From positions 1-64,000 of the forward strand of contig NZ_NDHW01000091.1 in NCBI RefSeq assembly GCF_002251945.1: a stretch of DNA of 64,000 bases. Reading direction: 5' to 3'. How positions within the stretch are numbered: position 1 is the first letter of the stretch; every line of letters begins with the position of its first letter. Made by a program: the position numbers and the translations under genes. Of the stretch, positions 8,180-18,200 are shown piece after piece. The notes beneath the pieces are model-generated. The model saw only the letters and a list, made by a program, of their open reading frames with translations. It did no database searches and was not told the DNA's origin. This DNA is from Pseudanabaena sp. SR411. Lineage in GTDB: Bacteria > Cyanobacteriota > Cyanobacteriia > Pseudanabaenales > Pseudanabaenaceae.

Positions 8180-8253
8180 GGGTTCGTAGTTCAATTGGTT
8201 AGAGCACCGCCCTGTCACGGCGGAAGTTGCGGGTTCGAGCCCCGTCGAACCCG
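8180..8253 (+). tRNA. tRNA-Asp (anticodon GTC)
   Basis: A 74-base cloverleaf. The acceptor arms are GGGTTCG (8180-8186) and CGAACCC (8246-8252), with G at 8253 as discriminator. The D arm is GTTC...GAGC, the anticodon stem CCGCC/GGCGG encloses CTGTCAC with anticodon GTC, and the T arm contains GGTTCGAGC. The 3' CCA is not encoded and must be added after transcription. A hairpin terminator follows within a few bases. Confidence 0.97.
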
Positions 8254-8257
8254 TTCT

Positions 8258-8311
8258 AAAAAAATAAAAAGCGAAAGGTAGTGGGGAATCTGTCTTTCGC
8301 TTTTTATTTTT
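8258..8311 (+). terminator. Terminator of tRNA-Asp
   Basis: AAAAATAAAAAGCGAAAG pairs with CTTTCGCTTTTTATTTTT around a 16-base loop, ending in a T run. It lies right after the tRNA and should release the precursor transcript. Confidence 0.85.
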
Positions 8312-8356
8312 GACAAGAATTAACTTACTAAGTAGATGGGCATAATTAATTACAAA

Positions 8357-8407
8357 CCCAAGCCCTTAAGGTTGCGCTCCGCAGAGGCGCAACCTTAAGG
8401 GCTTGGG
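8357..8407. repeat. Palindromic repeat, long-arm type
   Basis: The arms begin CCCAAGCCCTTAAGGTTGCG and are complemented exactly up to GGGCTTGGG at 8407, around the loop TCCGCAGA. It belongs to the same structural class as the other palindromes but has unrelated arm sequence. It lies between the tRNA terminator and the first kinase gene; the rest of 8312-8574 shows nothing I can interpret. Confidence 0.7.
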
Positions 8408-8574
8408 TAATGCCGTCACAGCCTTAGTGATGCCCACAGATCGCTGTCTCACGGCGAGAATGTATCAACATTTTCCGAAATCTGTCAGACTAAAGGATGT
8501 TATTTCATCGTCAATGATTCAAACTCTGCTGACCAATTAGATCTTTCTATAAGTCTTCCTAAAACTAAGTGAAT

Positions 8575-11500
8575 GTGATGACTGCTGCAAGTCTCCTAAT
8601 CCGCAAGAATTTACTATCGGAGATCGCCCAAGATCCATTGATAGTTACTGTGGATACAGGAGTCATGGATGCGATCGCCTCTATGGAAAAAACAGGCTCA
8701 AGTTGTGTGCTAGTAGTAGGTAGCCATAACGAGTCTGAAGCAAATAACTTAATAGGCATTTTTACTGAACATGATATTTTCCATGTCACTGCTCAGCGCA
8801 TTTCTTTAGAGCAGTTATCGATGCAGTCGGTAATGCACCATCCCGTCATTACCATCCAAGAATCAGCACTGATCGATTTCCCATCTGTCCTCAATATATT
8901 TCAACAACATCGGATTCATCATTTACCTGTACTGGATGGCGATCGCCTTGTCGGAATTTTAGGCAAAGATAATTTAGTCGATTTATTAGCCCAGAACATC
9001 TTACAGGGAGAATGCGAGGATGGAGATTTATCTAGGGCTGAACAGATCGAAGGTAGCAATGCTAAAGATATCAGCAAGCCATTGGATGAATTTATACTAC
9101 GTCAGTACGAAGGCGTATTTTCTGCCGCTACTAACGGGCTTGCCCTGCTTGATCGAAACTACGTCTATAAATTAGTTAATCCCGTCTATTTAGATTGGCA
9201 TCAGAGGAAACAGGAAGAAATTGTTGGTCATTCTGTTGCAGCACTTCTTGGGGAAGTCGTCTTTCAGAAAATTCAGCCACGTTTAGATCGATGTCTAATG
9301 GGCGAAATTCAGCAATATGAGGGTTGGTTTGACTATCAAGACGGGCGGCAGCGGTTTCTCAAAGTCACCTACTCACCCTACCGAGAAATCGACAGCACGA
9401 TTACCGCAGTTGTGGTAAGTCTTCAGGATCTGACAGCACTTAAGCAAGTAGAAGAATCATTACAAAATAAAGAACAGTTTCTACGCACAATCTACGAAGG
9501 CGTAGAACAGGCGATTTTTACAGTTGATGTATTAGAAGATGGAGATTTTCGGCTGGTTGCCTTTAATCCAGCCGCCGAAAGATTAACAGGGCGCTTAACA
9601 GCAGAAATATGTGGTAAATCACCCACTGAAGAAGTTCGTCAGCACTATGTAGCTTGTATCCAAGCAGGATCTGCTATTACCTATGAAGAATGCCTAATTT
9701 TTAGGGATGCAACAACTTGGTGGATTACGACCCTCAATCCTATTTACGATGCATTAGGGCGTATTTGTCGGATTGTGGGAACTAGCACCAATATTTCCCA
9801 ACGCAAGCAAATGGAAATAGCTCTCCAAAATCTAATTGAGAGTACTTCTTCGATTACTGGTGAAGATTTTTTCCCAGCCTTAGTTAGCCACATTGCCAAA
9901 GCTCTCAATGTTTCCTATGCCGTTATTACGGAAGTGGAAGATGATCGGCTGCATACCCTTGCTATTTGGACAACTGATACATTGCAAACCAATTTTTTAT
10001 ACAATTTTGCAAAGTCTCCCTGCCAACGCACTTTACAAGATGGGAAGTTTTATTGCGATCGCTTTCTTCAGCAGCAGTTCCCAGAGGATCGCGATCTCGT
10101 AGGGATGGGAGTAGATAGTTATTTGGGTATTGCTTTACGAGATAGCCATGATCGCGCGATCGGGACTTTATGTATCCTTGATAAGCAGCCAATTCAAGAT
10201 CCACTGTGGGCCGAAAACCTATTGCTCGTATTTGCATCCCGTGCGGCGGCTGAGTTAGAGCGAGAACGCGCAATGCAGGCGCTAGAACAGTTAAATCAAG
10301 AACTGGAAACTAGAGTCCAAGAACGTACGGCTGCTCGGAGACGGATTGAGCGCGAATTAGCAGAGAGTGAAGCTAAATTCCGTCGGTTGGTAGAAGGAGG
10401 GAATGATTTGATTTGGTCAGCCGACCTAGAAGGTATCCTCACCTATCTCTCACCACAATTCAAAACGCTCTTTGGTTGGGAGCCAAGTGAATGGATTGGG
10501 AAGGCGTTGGTAGATCTTGTGCATCCAGATGAGCGTCAATTTGTAGCAAATGCCCATCGGAACGATCTCCAATTTCGGACATCGGCAAATAATAATGAGT
10601 TTCGCCATCTCCATCGAGATGGACATTATTTTTGGGTAAAGGTTAGTGCCAGACCGATTATCAATTCTCAAGGAGAGGTAATAGGCGCACAAGGGATTTT
10701 ATCGGACATCAGCGATCGCAAAAAATCTGAACTAGCACTACGAGAAAGTCAGCATTTTATTCAACAAATTGCCGAGGCTTCACCGAATATCCTCTATCTA
10801 TACGATCTCCAAGAACAGCGTAATGTTTATGTCAATCGCGAAATTGGGATCATTCTTGGATACACACCCGACGAAATTCAAGCGATGGGTTCCAGTTTGT
10901 TTGCTAATTTAATTCATCCTGATGATTTAAAGCGATTGGCTTCTTACCATGCCCAAATCTATGCGGCGCATGATGGCGAAATTCTCGAATTTGAATATCG
11001 GATGAAACATGTAAATGGCGAATGGCGTTGGCTCTATGGTCGAGATGCAGTATTTAAACGTGATGCTAATGGACATGTGATTCAAACTATTGGCACTGCT
11101 CAAGATATTACTGAACGTAAACGTTTGGAACAAGAACAAAGTAATCTACTATCTATCCTCGAAGCCTCGACGGACTATATTCTCATTGCCGATGTCACAG
11201 GTCAAGCAATCTGGAATAATGTCGCTCTCAAACGGCTGCGAGGGCTTTATAGTGATGCTGAAGTCAGACAACAAAGACCCATAGATTATCATCCTCAATG
11301 GACAGTGGATGTGCTGGAGCAGAAAGCTGTACCTACTGTGCTTGCTGAAGGTAGTTGGCTCGGTGAAACTGCATTGCTGGACGCTGACGGACAGGAAATT
11401 TTAGTATCGCAATTACTACTTGGGCATAAATCATCTGAAGGAAAAGTAGAATATTTCTCTACGATCATGCGTGATATCCGAGTTCAGAAGGAATATGAAC

Positions 11501-12789
11501 AGCAACTAGAGCAAACGAATGCCGAAATGCTTCGTGTTACTCGACTTAAGGATGAATTTCTAGCGAATATGAGCCATGAACTGCGTACTCCTCTCAATGC
11601 AATTTTAGGCATGTCAGAGGCTTTACAAGAAGAAGTTTTCGGCAGTCTTAATGAACGTCAAAAAAAACCGATCATTACCATCGAGAGTAGTGGAAAGCAT
11701 TTGCTAAGCTTGATTAATGACATTCTTGAACTCTCAAAAATTGAAGCGGGTAAGTTGGAGCTAGACATTGAGCAGGTCTCAATCGTTGAGCTTTGTAAAT
11801 CGAGTCTGGTATTTGTCAAGCAACAAGCCTTCAAAAAACAAATTCAACTACATGAGTCATTCCCCAAAGATACAAGAACAATATCTATAGATGAACGTCG
11901 CATTCGACAGGTGTTAATTAATCTATTGACTAATGCTGTGAAATTTTCGCCTATAGGGGGGCGAGTGACAATCGAAGTACATTACGAACCGATCGATTTT
12001 AACCTTGCTGAGCGGATACCCATAGTCCGACCTACCCAATTACCCGATTCTCATCCTGCTATGTATGACTGGCTACCTCATAATGATTATTATGTCTGTA
12101 TTTCGATCATTGATAATGGGATTGGGATTAAATCTGAGGATCAAGAAAAACTTTTTCAACCCTTTGTCCAGATCGATAGTAGCCTGAACCGTCAATATGA
12201 AGGCACAGGACTCGGATTAGTACTGGTGAAACGCATCGTGGAACTGCATGGGGGAGATGTCAGTCTGCATAGTGAATTGGGAGTTGGGAGTTGCTTTACT
12301 TTACGCTTGCCCTATATCTCTAAATTAGAGGATAAGTCGTTGCTAACTTTTTCTCCATTTGGCGAGAGAAACCTCAACGCCAAAGCAATTACTGCTGAAT
12401 CCGATTCTAGCCATCCGTATCTAATTCTCTTAGCAGAGGATAACGAAGCCAATGTCGTCACAATTTCCAGCTATCTAAGTGCGAAGGGGTATCAAATCCT
12501 CTGTGCCAATAATGGAGAGGAAGCGATCGCCATGGCAAAGTCAACTCAACCCGATCTGATTTTGATGGATGTGCAAATGCCTGTGATGGATGGCTTAGAG
12601 GCAATGCAGCAGATTCGTCTGATTCCTAGCTTAGTTAATATACCAATTATCGCCCTCACCGCACTGGCGATGAAAGGCGATCGCGATCGCTGTATTAGTG
12701 CTGGTGCGAATGAATATATTGCAAAGCCTGTAAAATTGAAGGAACTGATTGTAATCATTCAAAAGCTTTTAGTAAAATCATTGTCGTAA
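8575..12789 (+). CDS. Hybrid histidine kinase: CBS2-PAS2-GAF-PAS3-HisKA-HATPase-REC
   Basis: About 1404 residues. Order: two CBS domains (about 15-145), PAS (165-295), PAS (300-415), GAF (420-575), a coiled linker, three more PAS (605-725, 728-855, 858-985), HisKA with phospho-acceptor His1001 in [11 protein letters not shown], HATPase with the N box LINLLTNAVKF and G boxes DNGIGI and GTGLGL, and a C-terminal receiver with Asp1332 in LILMDVQMP. It is a soluble kinase that should autophosphorylate and pass phosphate to its own receiver. CBS pairs usually bind adenosine nucleotides, so energy state may be an input. The GAF lacks a bilin-type Cys-His. The GTG at 8575 aligns with the start of the paralogue at 27695 (MITTASLL against MMTAASLL); GTG 8569 and ATG 8578 are alternatives. 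It opens the plus-strand kinase array. Confidence 0.9.
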   Translation: MMTAASLLIRKNLLSEIAQDPLIVTVDTGVMDAIASMEKTGSSCVLVVGSHNESEANNLIGIFTEHDIFHVTAQRISLEQLSMQSVMHHPVITIQESALIDFPSVLNIFQQHRIHHLPVLDGDRLVGILGKDNLVDLLAQNILQGECEDGDLSRAEQIEGSNAKDISKPLDEFILRQYEGVFSAATNGLALLDRNYVYKLVNPVYLDWHQRKQEEIVGHSVAALLGEVVFQKIQPRLDRCLMGEIQQYEGWFDYQDGRQRFLKVTYSPYREIDSTITAVVVSLQDLTALKQVEESLQNKEQFLRTIYEGVEQAIFTVDVLEDGDFRLVAFNPAAERLTGRLTAEICGKSPTEEVRQHYVACIQAGSAITYEECLIFRDATTWWITTLNPIYDALGRICRIVGTSTNISQRKQMEIALQNLIESTSSITGEDFFPALVSHIAKALNVSYAVITEVEDDRLHTLAIWTTDTLQTNFLYNFAKSPCQRTLQDGKFYCDRFLQQQFPEDRDLVGMGVDSYLGIALRDSHDRAIGTLCILDKQPIQDPLWAENLLLVFASRAAAELERERAMQALEQLNQELETRVQERTAARRRIERELAESEAKFRRLVEGGNDLIWSADLEGILTYLSPQFKTLFGWEPSEWIGKALVDLVHPDERQFVANAHRNDLQFRTSANNNEFRHLHRDGHYFWVKVSARPIINSQGEVIGAQGILSDISDRKKSELALRESQHFIQQIAEASPNILYLYDLQEQRNVYVNREIGIILGYTPDEIQAMGSSLFANLIHPDDLKRLASYHAQIYAAHDGEILEFEYRMKHVNGEWRWLYGRDAVFKRDANGHVIQTIGTAQDITERKRLEQEQSNLLSILEASTDYILIADVTGQAIWNNVALKRLRGLYSDAEVRQQRPIDYHPQWTVDVLEQKAVPTVLAEGSWLGETALLDADGQEILVSQLLLGHKSSEGKVEYFSTIMRDIRVQKEYEQQLEQTNAEMLRVTRLKDEFLANMSHELRTPLNAILGMSEALQEEVFGSLNERQKKPIITIESSGKHLLSLINDILELSKIEAGKLELDIEQVSIVELCKSSLVFVKQQAFKKQIQLHESFPKDTRTISIDERRIRQVLINLLTNAVKFSPIGGRVTIEVHYEPIDFNLAERIPIVRPTQLPDSHPAMYDWLPHNDYYVCISIIDNGIGIKSEDQEKLFQPFVQIDSSLNRQYEGTGLGLVLVKRIVELHGGDVSLHSELGVGSCFTLRLPYISKLEDKSLLTFSPFGERNLNAKAITAESDSSHPYLILLAEDNEANVVTISSYLSAKGYQILCANNGEEAIAMAKSTQPDLILMDVQMPVMDGLEAMQQIRLIPSLVNIPIIALTALAMKGDRDRCISAGANEYIAKPVKLKELIVIIQKLLVKSLS

Positions 12790-12817
12790 TTGGGTTTATT
12801 TTGTATTCTGAAACATT

Positions 12818-15196
12818 ATGCCCAACAATCTTCCCAAACCAATTCCTCATAATCCTGAAAACAGCAATTTCTTTAGCACCCATGCATTACTCTTAGTGAT
12901 CGCTACTCAACAAGCAAAAATCTCTCAACTCCAACAAAGTGAAGCCCAAAGCCGAGCAATTTTAGAGGTAATTCCCGATCTCATGTTTCGGGTGGGATCT
13001 GATGGAATTTATCGCGGATTTATTACGGAAAATCGAGATTTTGGGATATTGCCAAAGGACTCCGATCCCACTGGTCAATCGATGGCAGATCTGATGCCCG
13101 CAGCGATCGCTAATCAACAGTTTTATTATATGCAGCTAGCCTTGCAGACGGGGGAGTTACAGATGTATGAGCAACAAATTCAAGTAGGCGATCACCTCCA
13201 AGATGAAGAGGTCAGAGTGATCAAAAGTGGCGATGATGAAGTGCTATTTATGATCCGTAATATTAGCGATCGCAAGCAAGCCGAAGCTGCCCTTAAACAA
13301 AGTGAATTCCAAAGCCGAGCAATTTTAGCAGCAATTCCCGATCTCATGTTTCGGATGGGAGCTGATGGAATTTATCGCAAGTTTGTTGCGGAATATCGTG
13401 ATTTTGATATATTGTCGCAGACCTCAGATCCCACGGGTCTCTCCATGACAGATTTGTTGTCTGCAGAGATTGCCGAACGACATTTGCACTATATGCAGCT
13501 AGCCTTGCAGACGGGAGAGTTGCAGATGTATGAGCAACAAATTCAAGTGGGCGATCACCTCCAAGATGAAGAGGTGAGAATCATCAAAACTGGTGACGAT
13601 GAAGTGCTATTTATGATCCGTAATATTAGCGATCGCAAGCAGGCTGAAGCCGCTCTCAAAAAAAGCGAAATGACTAACCGCACAATTATTGAGACGCTAC
13701 CCGATCTCCTCATTCAAATGGATATGGAGGGACGATACCTCAGCATGTTTGCAGGTAGTGGGGTTCGGGTTATTTGTCCTTCTACCTCGCCTAACCAGCC
13801 AGAAGTCTACAGTGTTTTGCCTCCTGATTTAGCAGCCCAAAGATTGAATTATGCTAGGCAAGCGATCGAAACGGGTAGATTACAGATATATGAGCAGATT
13901 TTTGAATTTGAGGATGAGCAACGTTATGAAGAAGTTCGGATTGCCCGTCTCAATGATCGAGAAGTATTAATCATCATTCGAGATATTACGGATGCTAAAC
14001 AAGCTGAAGTTGAGCGATCGCAAAATGAAGAACTAATCCGTGCAAATCGCCTCAAAGACGAATTTCTGGCTAACATGAGTCATGAACTCCGCACGCCGCT
14101 CAATGCCATCCTCGGCATGACCGAAGGACTTCTCGATCAAATTTTTGGAGACGTTAATGATAGCCAAACCAAAGTATTACAGACCATTGAGAGCAGTGGC
14201 TCCCATTTATTGGAGTTGATTAACGATATTCTGGATGTCGCTAAGATTGAATCAGGTCAGATCGAACTTGATTGCCACCCTACGGCTATAGTCCCACTCT
14301 GTCAATCTAGTCTTGCTTTTATCAAACAGCAGGCGATCGCCAAGCGTATCCAGATCAACACCCAAATATCTGCCAATCTGCCTGATGTATTAGTAGATGA
14401 ACGACGAATGCGCCAAGTCTTGATTAACCTACTAAATAATGCTGTCAAATTCACTGCGGACGGTGGACAAGTTACTTTAGAAGTCACTCTCACATCACAG
14501 GAAGATGCTCTTTTGGGAATGAGAAACCATCTGCAAATTGCGATCGCTGATACAGGTATTGGTATAGCACCAGAAAATATTCATAAACTATTTCAGCCTT
14601 TTGTTCAAATCGATAGCGCCCTTAACCGCAAATATGAAGGCACGGGGTTGGGACTTGCCTTAGTAAAACGCATTGTGGAGTTGCATGGAGGGACGGTGGG
14701 ATTAACTAGTGAAGTGGGTGTGGGCAGTTGCTTTACAATCACTATTCCCTATGCTGATGCTGCAACCTCTTCTCTGAAAATAGAATCCCAGTTGGAACTT
14801 ACGAGCGAACTCAGTAAGCCCAAACAAGACAATCATCTAATATTGCTAGCAGAGGATAACGAAGCCAATATCGAGATGATTTCTAGTTATTTAGAAGCCA
14901 TAGGCTATCGTCTTCTCTTGGCAAAAAATGGACTAGAGGCGATCGCATTAGCACAGCAACAACAGCCTGATTTGATTTTGATGGATATTCAAATGCCGAT
15001 CATGGATGGATTAGAAGCAATTCCGAAGATCCGCCAGATTCCCCATTTAGTTAATGTACCGATCATTGCCCTGACGGCTCTAGCGATGACAGGCGATCGC
15101 GATCGATGTCTTGCCGCAGGAGCTACTGAATATCTTCCCAAACCTGTCAAACTAAAAGTATTAAAGCAAATGATGCAAACCCTCTTAAATGCCTGA
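12818..15196 (+). CDS. Hybrid histidine kinase: PAS3-HisKA-HATPase-REC
   Basis: 792 residues. Three PAS domains (about 45-155, 165-280, 285-395) of a subtype ending [19 protein letters not shown]; the first two are near-copies of each other. HisKA follows with His422 in [16 protein letters not shown], then HATPase ([23 protein letters not shown]) and a receiver with Asp723 in [13 protein letters not shown]. No membrane helix, so cytosolic. The PAS subtype lacks cofactor-specific residues I can recognise, and its ligand is unknown. It starts 28 bases after the previous kinase and ends 34 bases before the next, consistent with one long transcript. Confidence 0.9.
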   Translation: MPNNLPKPIPHNPENSNFFSTHALLLVIATQQAKISQLQQSEAQSRAILEVIPDLMFRVGSDGIYRGFITENRDFGILPKDSDPTGQSMADLMPAAIANQQFYYMQLALQTGELQMYEQQIQVGDHLQDEEVRVIKSGDDEVLFMIRNISDRKQAEAALKQSEFQSRAILAAIPDLMFRMGADGIYRKFVAEYRDFDILSQTSDPTGLSMTDLLSAEIAERHLHYMQLALQTGELQMYEQQIQVGDHLQDEEVRIIKTGDDEVLFMIRNISDRKQAEAALKKSEMTNRTIIETLPDLLIQMDMEGRYLSMFAGSGVRVICPSTSPNQPEVYSVLPPDLAAQRLNYARQAIETGRLQIYEQIFEFEDEQRYEEVRIARLNDREVLIIIRDITDAKQAEVERSQNEELIRANRLKDEFLANMSHELRTPLNAILGMTEGLLDQIFGDVNDSQTKVLQTIESSGSHLLELINDILDVAKIESGQIELDCHPTAIVPLCQSSLAFIKQQAIAKRIQINTQISANLPDVLVDERRMRQVLINLLNNAVKFTADGGQVTLEVTLTSQEDALLGMRNHLQIAIADTGIGIAPENIHKLFQPFVQIDSALNRKYEGTGLGLALVKRIVELHGGTVGLTSEVGVGSCFTITIPYADAATSSLKIESQLELTSELSKPKQDNHLILLAEDNEANIEMISSYLEAIGYRLLLAKNGLEAIALAQQQQPDLILMDIQMPIMDGLEAIPKIRQIPHLVNVPIIALTALAMTGDRDRCLAAGATEYLPKPVKLKVLKQMMQTLLNA

Positions 15197-15230
15197 ATAT
15201 TTTAGATACCCCAATCGCTAGGTGAACAAG

Positions 15231-18200
15231 ATGAACCCTAAAAGTCGCCTAATCCAAGAAAAATTAATGTCGGTGATCGTCCGTCAGCCATTAATGGTGA
15301 CACCAGATACATCGGTCATGTCAGCGATCGCGATGATGGGTGAAACAGGGACAAGTTGTGTACTAGTGGTTACCAGTAAACAAAAAAGCGACTTGATTGG
15401 TATTTTCACTGAACGGGATCTTGTGCGCGTCAGTATTCAGGCTCAGCCCTTCGATCAATTGCCGATCCAAACTGTGATGAGTCATCCCGTCCTGACGATC
15501 CAAGAATCAGCACTGCTTGATCTCAATGATGTACTACGGTTGTTTCAACAGCACCAAATTCGGCATTTGCCTGTGCTAGATGGCGATCGCCTCATTGGAC
15601 TGTTAGCCAAAGATGTCTTGACAGATCTATTAGCCCAGACAGTTTTAAATTCTAGTGATTATGCACAGGAAGATATACAGAAAAGCGATCGCTACTACTC
15701 GACTTTAGCCACGGCTGCTCCAGTGGCTATTTTCTGCTTTGATGAAATATTTAACTGTACCTATGTCAACGATCGCTGGAGTGAGATGACAGGTCGATCC
15801 AAAGAATCAGCTTTGGGAAAAGGATGGATGGATGCCTTACATCCTGACGATCGCGATCAGCTACTAGCTCAATGGACTGAGGGCTATGTTCAAACAGATC
15901 CAACTGTTCGCGTCGTGATCCATAGTGAGGGTAGACATTTACGTCCAGATGGCAGCATTAATTTCTTTTTTGTCCAAGTTGCCAAGGAAATCGATGCTGA
16001 CAATCAAATAGTTGGCTATCTGGGGACGTTAACGGATATTACTGCGCGAAAGCAGGCTGAGTTAGCTCTTCAAAAAAGTGAGAAATGTTATCGCGCCTTA
16101 ATGGATGGGGCTAGCGATGCCATATTACTCGCTGATCATCAAGGTAACTTGATCGAAGTAAATCAAAAAGCAGAGAAACTTTTGGGCTATAGCCACGATG
16201 AATTGACTCGCTTACATATGTCACAGATTCATCCTCCCCTAGCCCTAGAAGCAGCCCGTAACCATTTCATAAATATTGCGCTTAACCAAAGTCAACCCTT
16301 AGAAAGCCTTGTGCTACGAAAAGATGGTCGTCAAATTCCTGTAGAGATTACTGGCAGTCGTATTGATGTGGATGGAGTGATGATCATCCAAGGAATTTTG
16401 AGAGATATTAGCGATCGCAAACAGATTGAGTCCCAATTAATTGAGAGCGAAGCTAAATTTCGCCGATTGGTAGAAGGGGGAAACGACTTGATCTGGTCAG
16501 CCGATCAGTATGGAGTATTTACATATCTCTCGCCGCAATTTAAGGATATGTTCGGTTGGGAATCCGATGAATGGATTGGTAGAGCATTCATCGATCTTGT
16601 GCATCCAGACGATATTTCGTCACTATTTGCTGACTATGTGCAAACTCTGCAAGCTGGACAAAAGTTGAATATTGCCGAGTTTCGACATCAACATCAAGAT
16701 GGCAGATATATATGGATGCGAATTAATACCACGCCTGTTTTTAATTCCGAAGGCGTAATCATCGGCTATCAAGGAATTTTAACGAATATTAACGATCGCA
16801 AACAAACAGAGCTACTACTCCAAGATCTATCTGCGCGATTAGAACTAGCACTTCAATCTGCACAAATTGGCATTTGGGAATGGGATATTGTCACCAATGC
16901 ACTAATTTGGGATGATCGCATGTATAAACTTTATGGCGTGAATCCTGCCGATTTCTCTGGTGCATACGAAGCATGGATCAATGGTATGCATCCTGATGAT
17001 CTGCCGATCGCCTTAGAGGATTCTCGTCAAGCACTATCTGGTGAAAAAGAATATAACACTGAGTTTCGAGTTGTCCTGCCCAATGGCAGCCTCCGCAACC
17101 TCAAAGCCCACGCAGTCATTCAGCGCAATGAGCAGGGTGAGCCTTTAAGAATGATTGGGCTTAATTACGATATGACGGAGCGCAAACAAGCAGAATTAGC
17201 TCTGCAAGAGAGTCAAAGCTTTATTCAAAAAATTGCCGACGCATCTCCCAATATCCTTTATCTTTACGATATTCAAGAACAACGTAATGTCTACACCAAC
17301 CGTGAGATTTTCTCAACCTTGGGTTACTCGCCTGAGGCAATTCAAGCAATGGGCGAAAACTTTGCTCTCAACCTACTGCATCCCGACGATCTCCAGACTG
17401 TCTTACCAGAATACTATGACAAAATGGAAGTAGCTCAGGAAGGTGATATCGTGGAGGCTGAATATCGGATGAGACATGTCAATGGCGAGTGGCATTGGCT
17501 CCATAGTCGTGATGCGGTCTTTAGTCGTGATGCGGAGGGAAGGGTCAAGCAAACTATTGGAACTGCGGAAGATATTAGCGATCGCAAACTACTAGAACAG
17601 TCACAAAATCGCCTACATGCGATGCTAGAAGCTGCAACAGACTATATTCTCATTTCTGACTCATCAGGTAAAACTATTTGGCATAACACTGCGCTCAAAC
17701 AACTTCGAGGTCTAGACAATGATCCAATGACACCACGAAGCCCCATTGATTATCATCCCCAATGGGTAGTGGATTTTCTCTGTCAACAGGCTGTCCCGAT
17801 CGCGATCGCCAACGGAAGTTGGATTGGGGAAACCGCTTTACTAGATAGGGAAGGACGAGAAATTCCTGTATCGCAATTATTGCTTGCTCATAAATCTCCC
17901 CAAGGCGAGGTGGAGTTTTTCTCAACGATTATGCGCGATATGCGTTTTCAAAAAGAATATGAACAACAACTAGAGCGAACTAATGCCGAATTACTTCGGG
18001 CTACTCGACTTAAGAATGAATTTTTGGCGACCATGAGCCACGAATTGCGGACTCCCCTCAATTCAATTTTAGGGATGACTGAAGCTTTACAAGAAGAAGT
18101 ATTTGGCAGCGTCAACGAACGTCAAACCAAAGCATTAAAAACCGTTGAGCAAAGCAGCTATCATTTGCTGACATTAATTAACGATATTCTCGATGTCGCC

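Noticed and set aside
9962-10273. Open frame of 103 codons on the minus strand within the first kinase gene
   Set aside because: Opposite strand of a conserved GAF domain; no start signals and no family match. The same holds for the many other antisense frames over the kinase genes.
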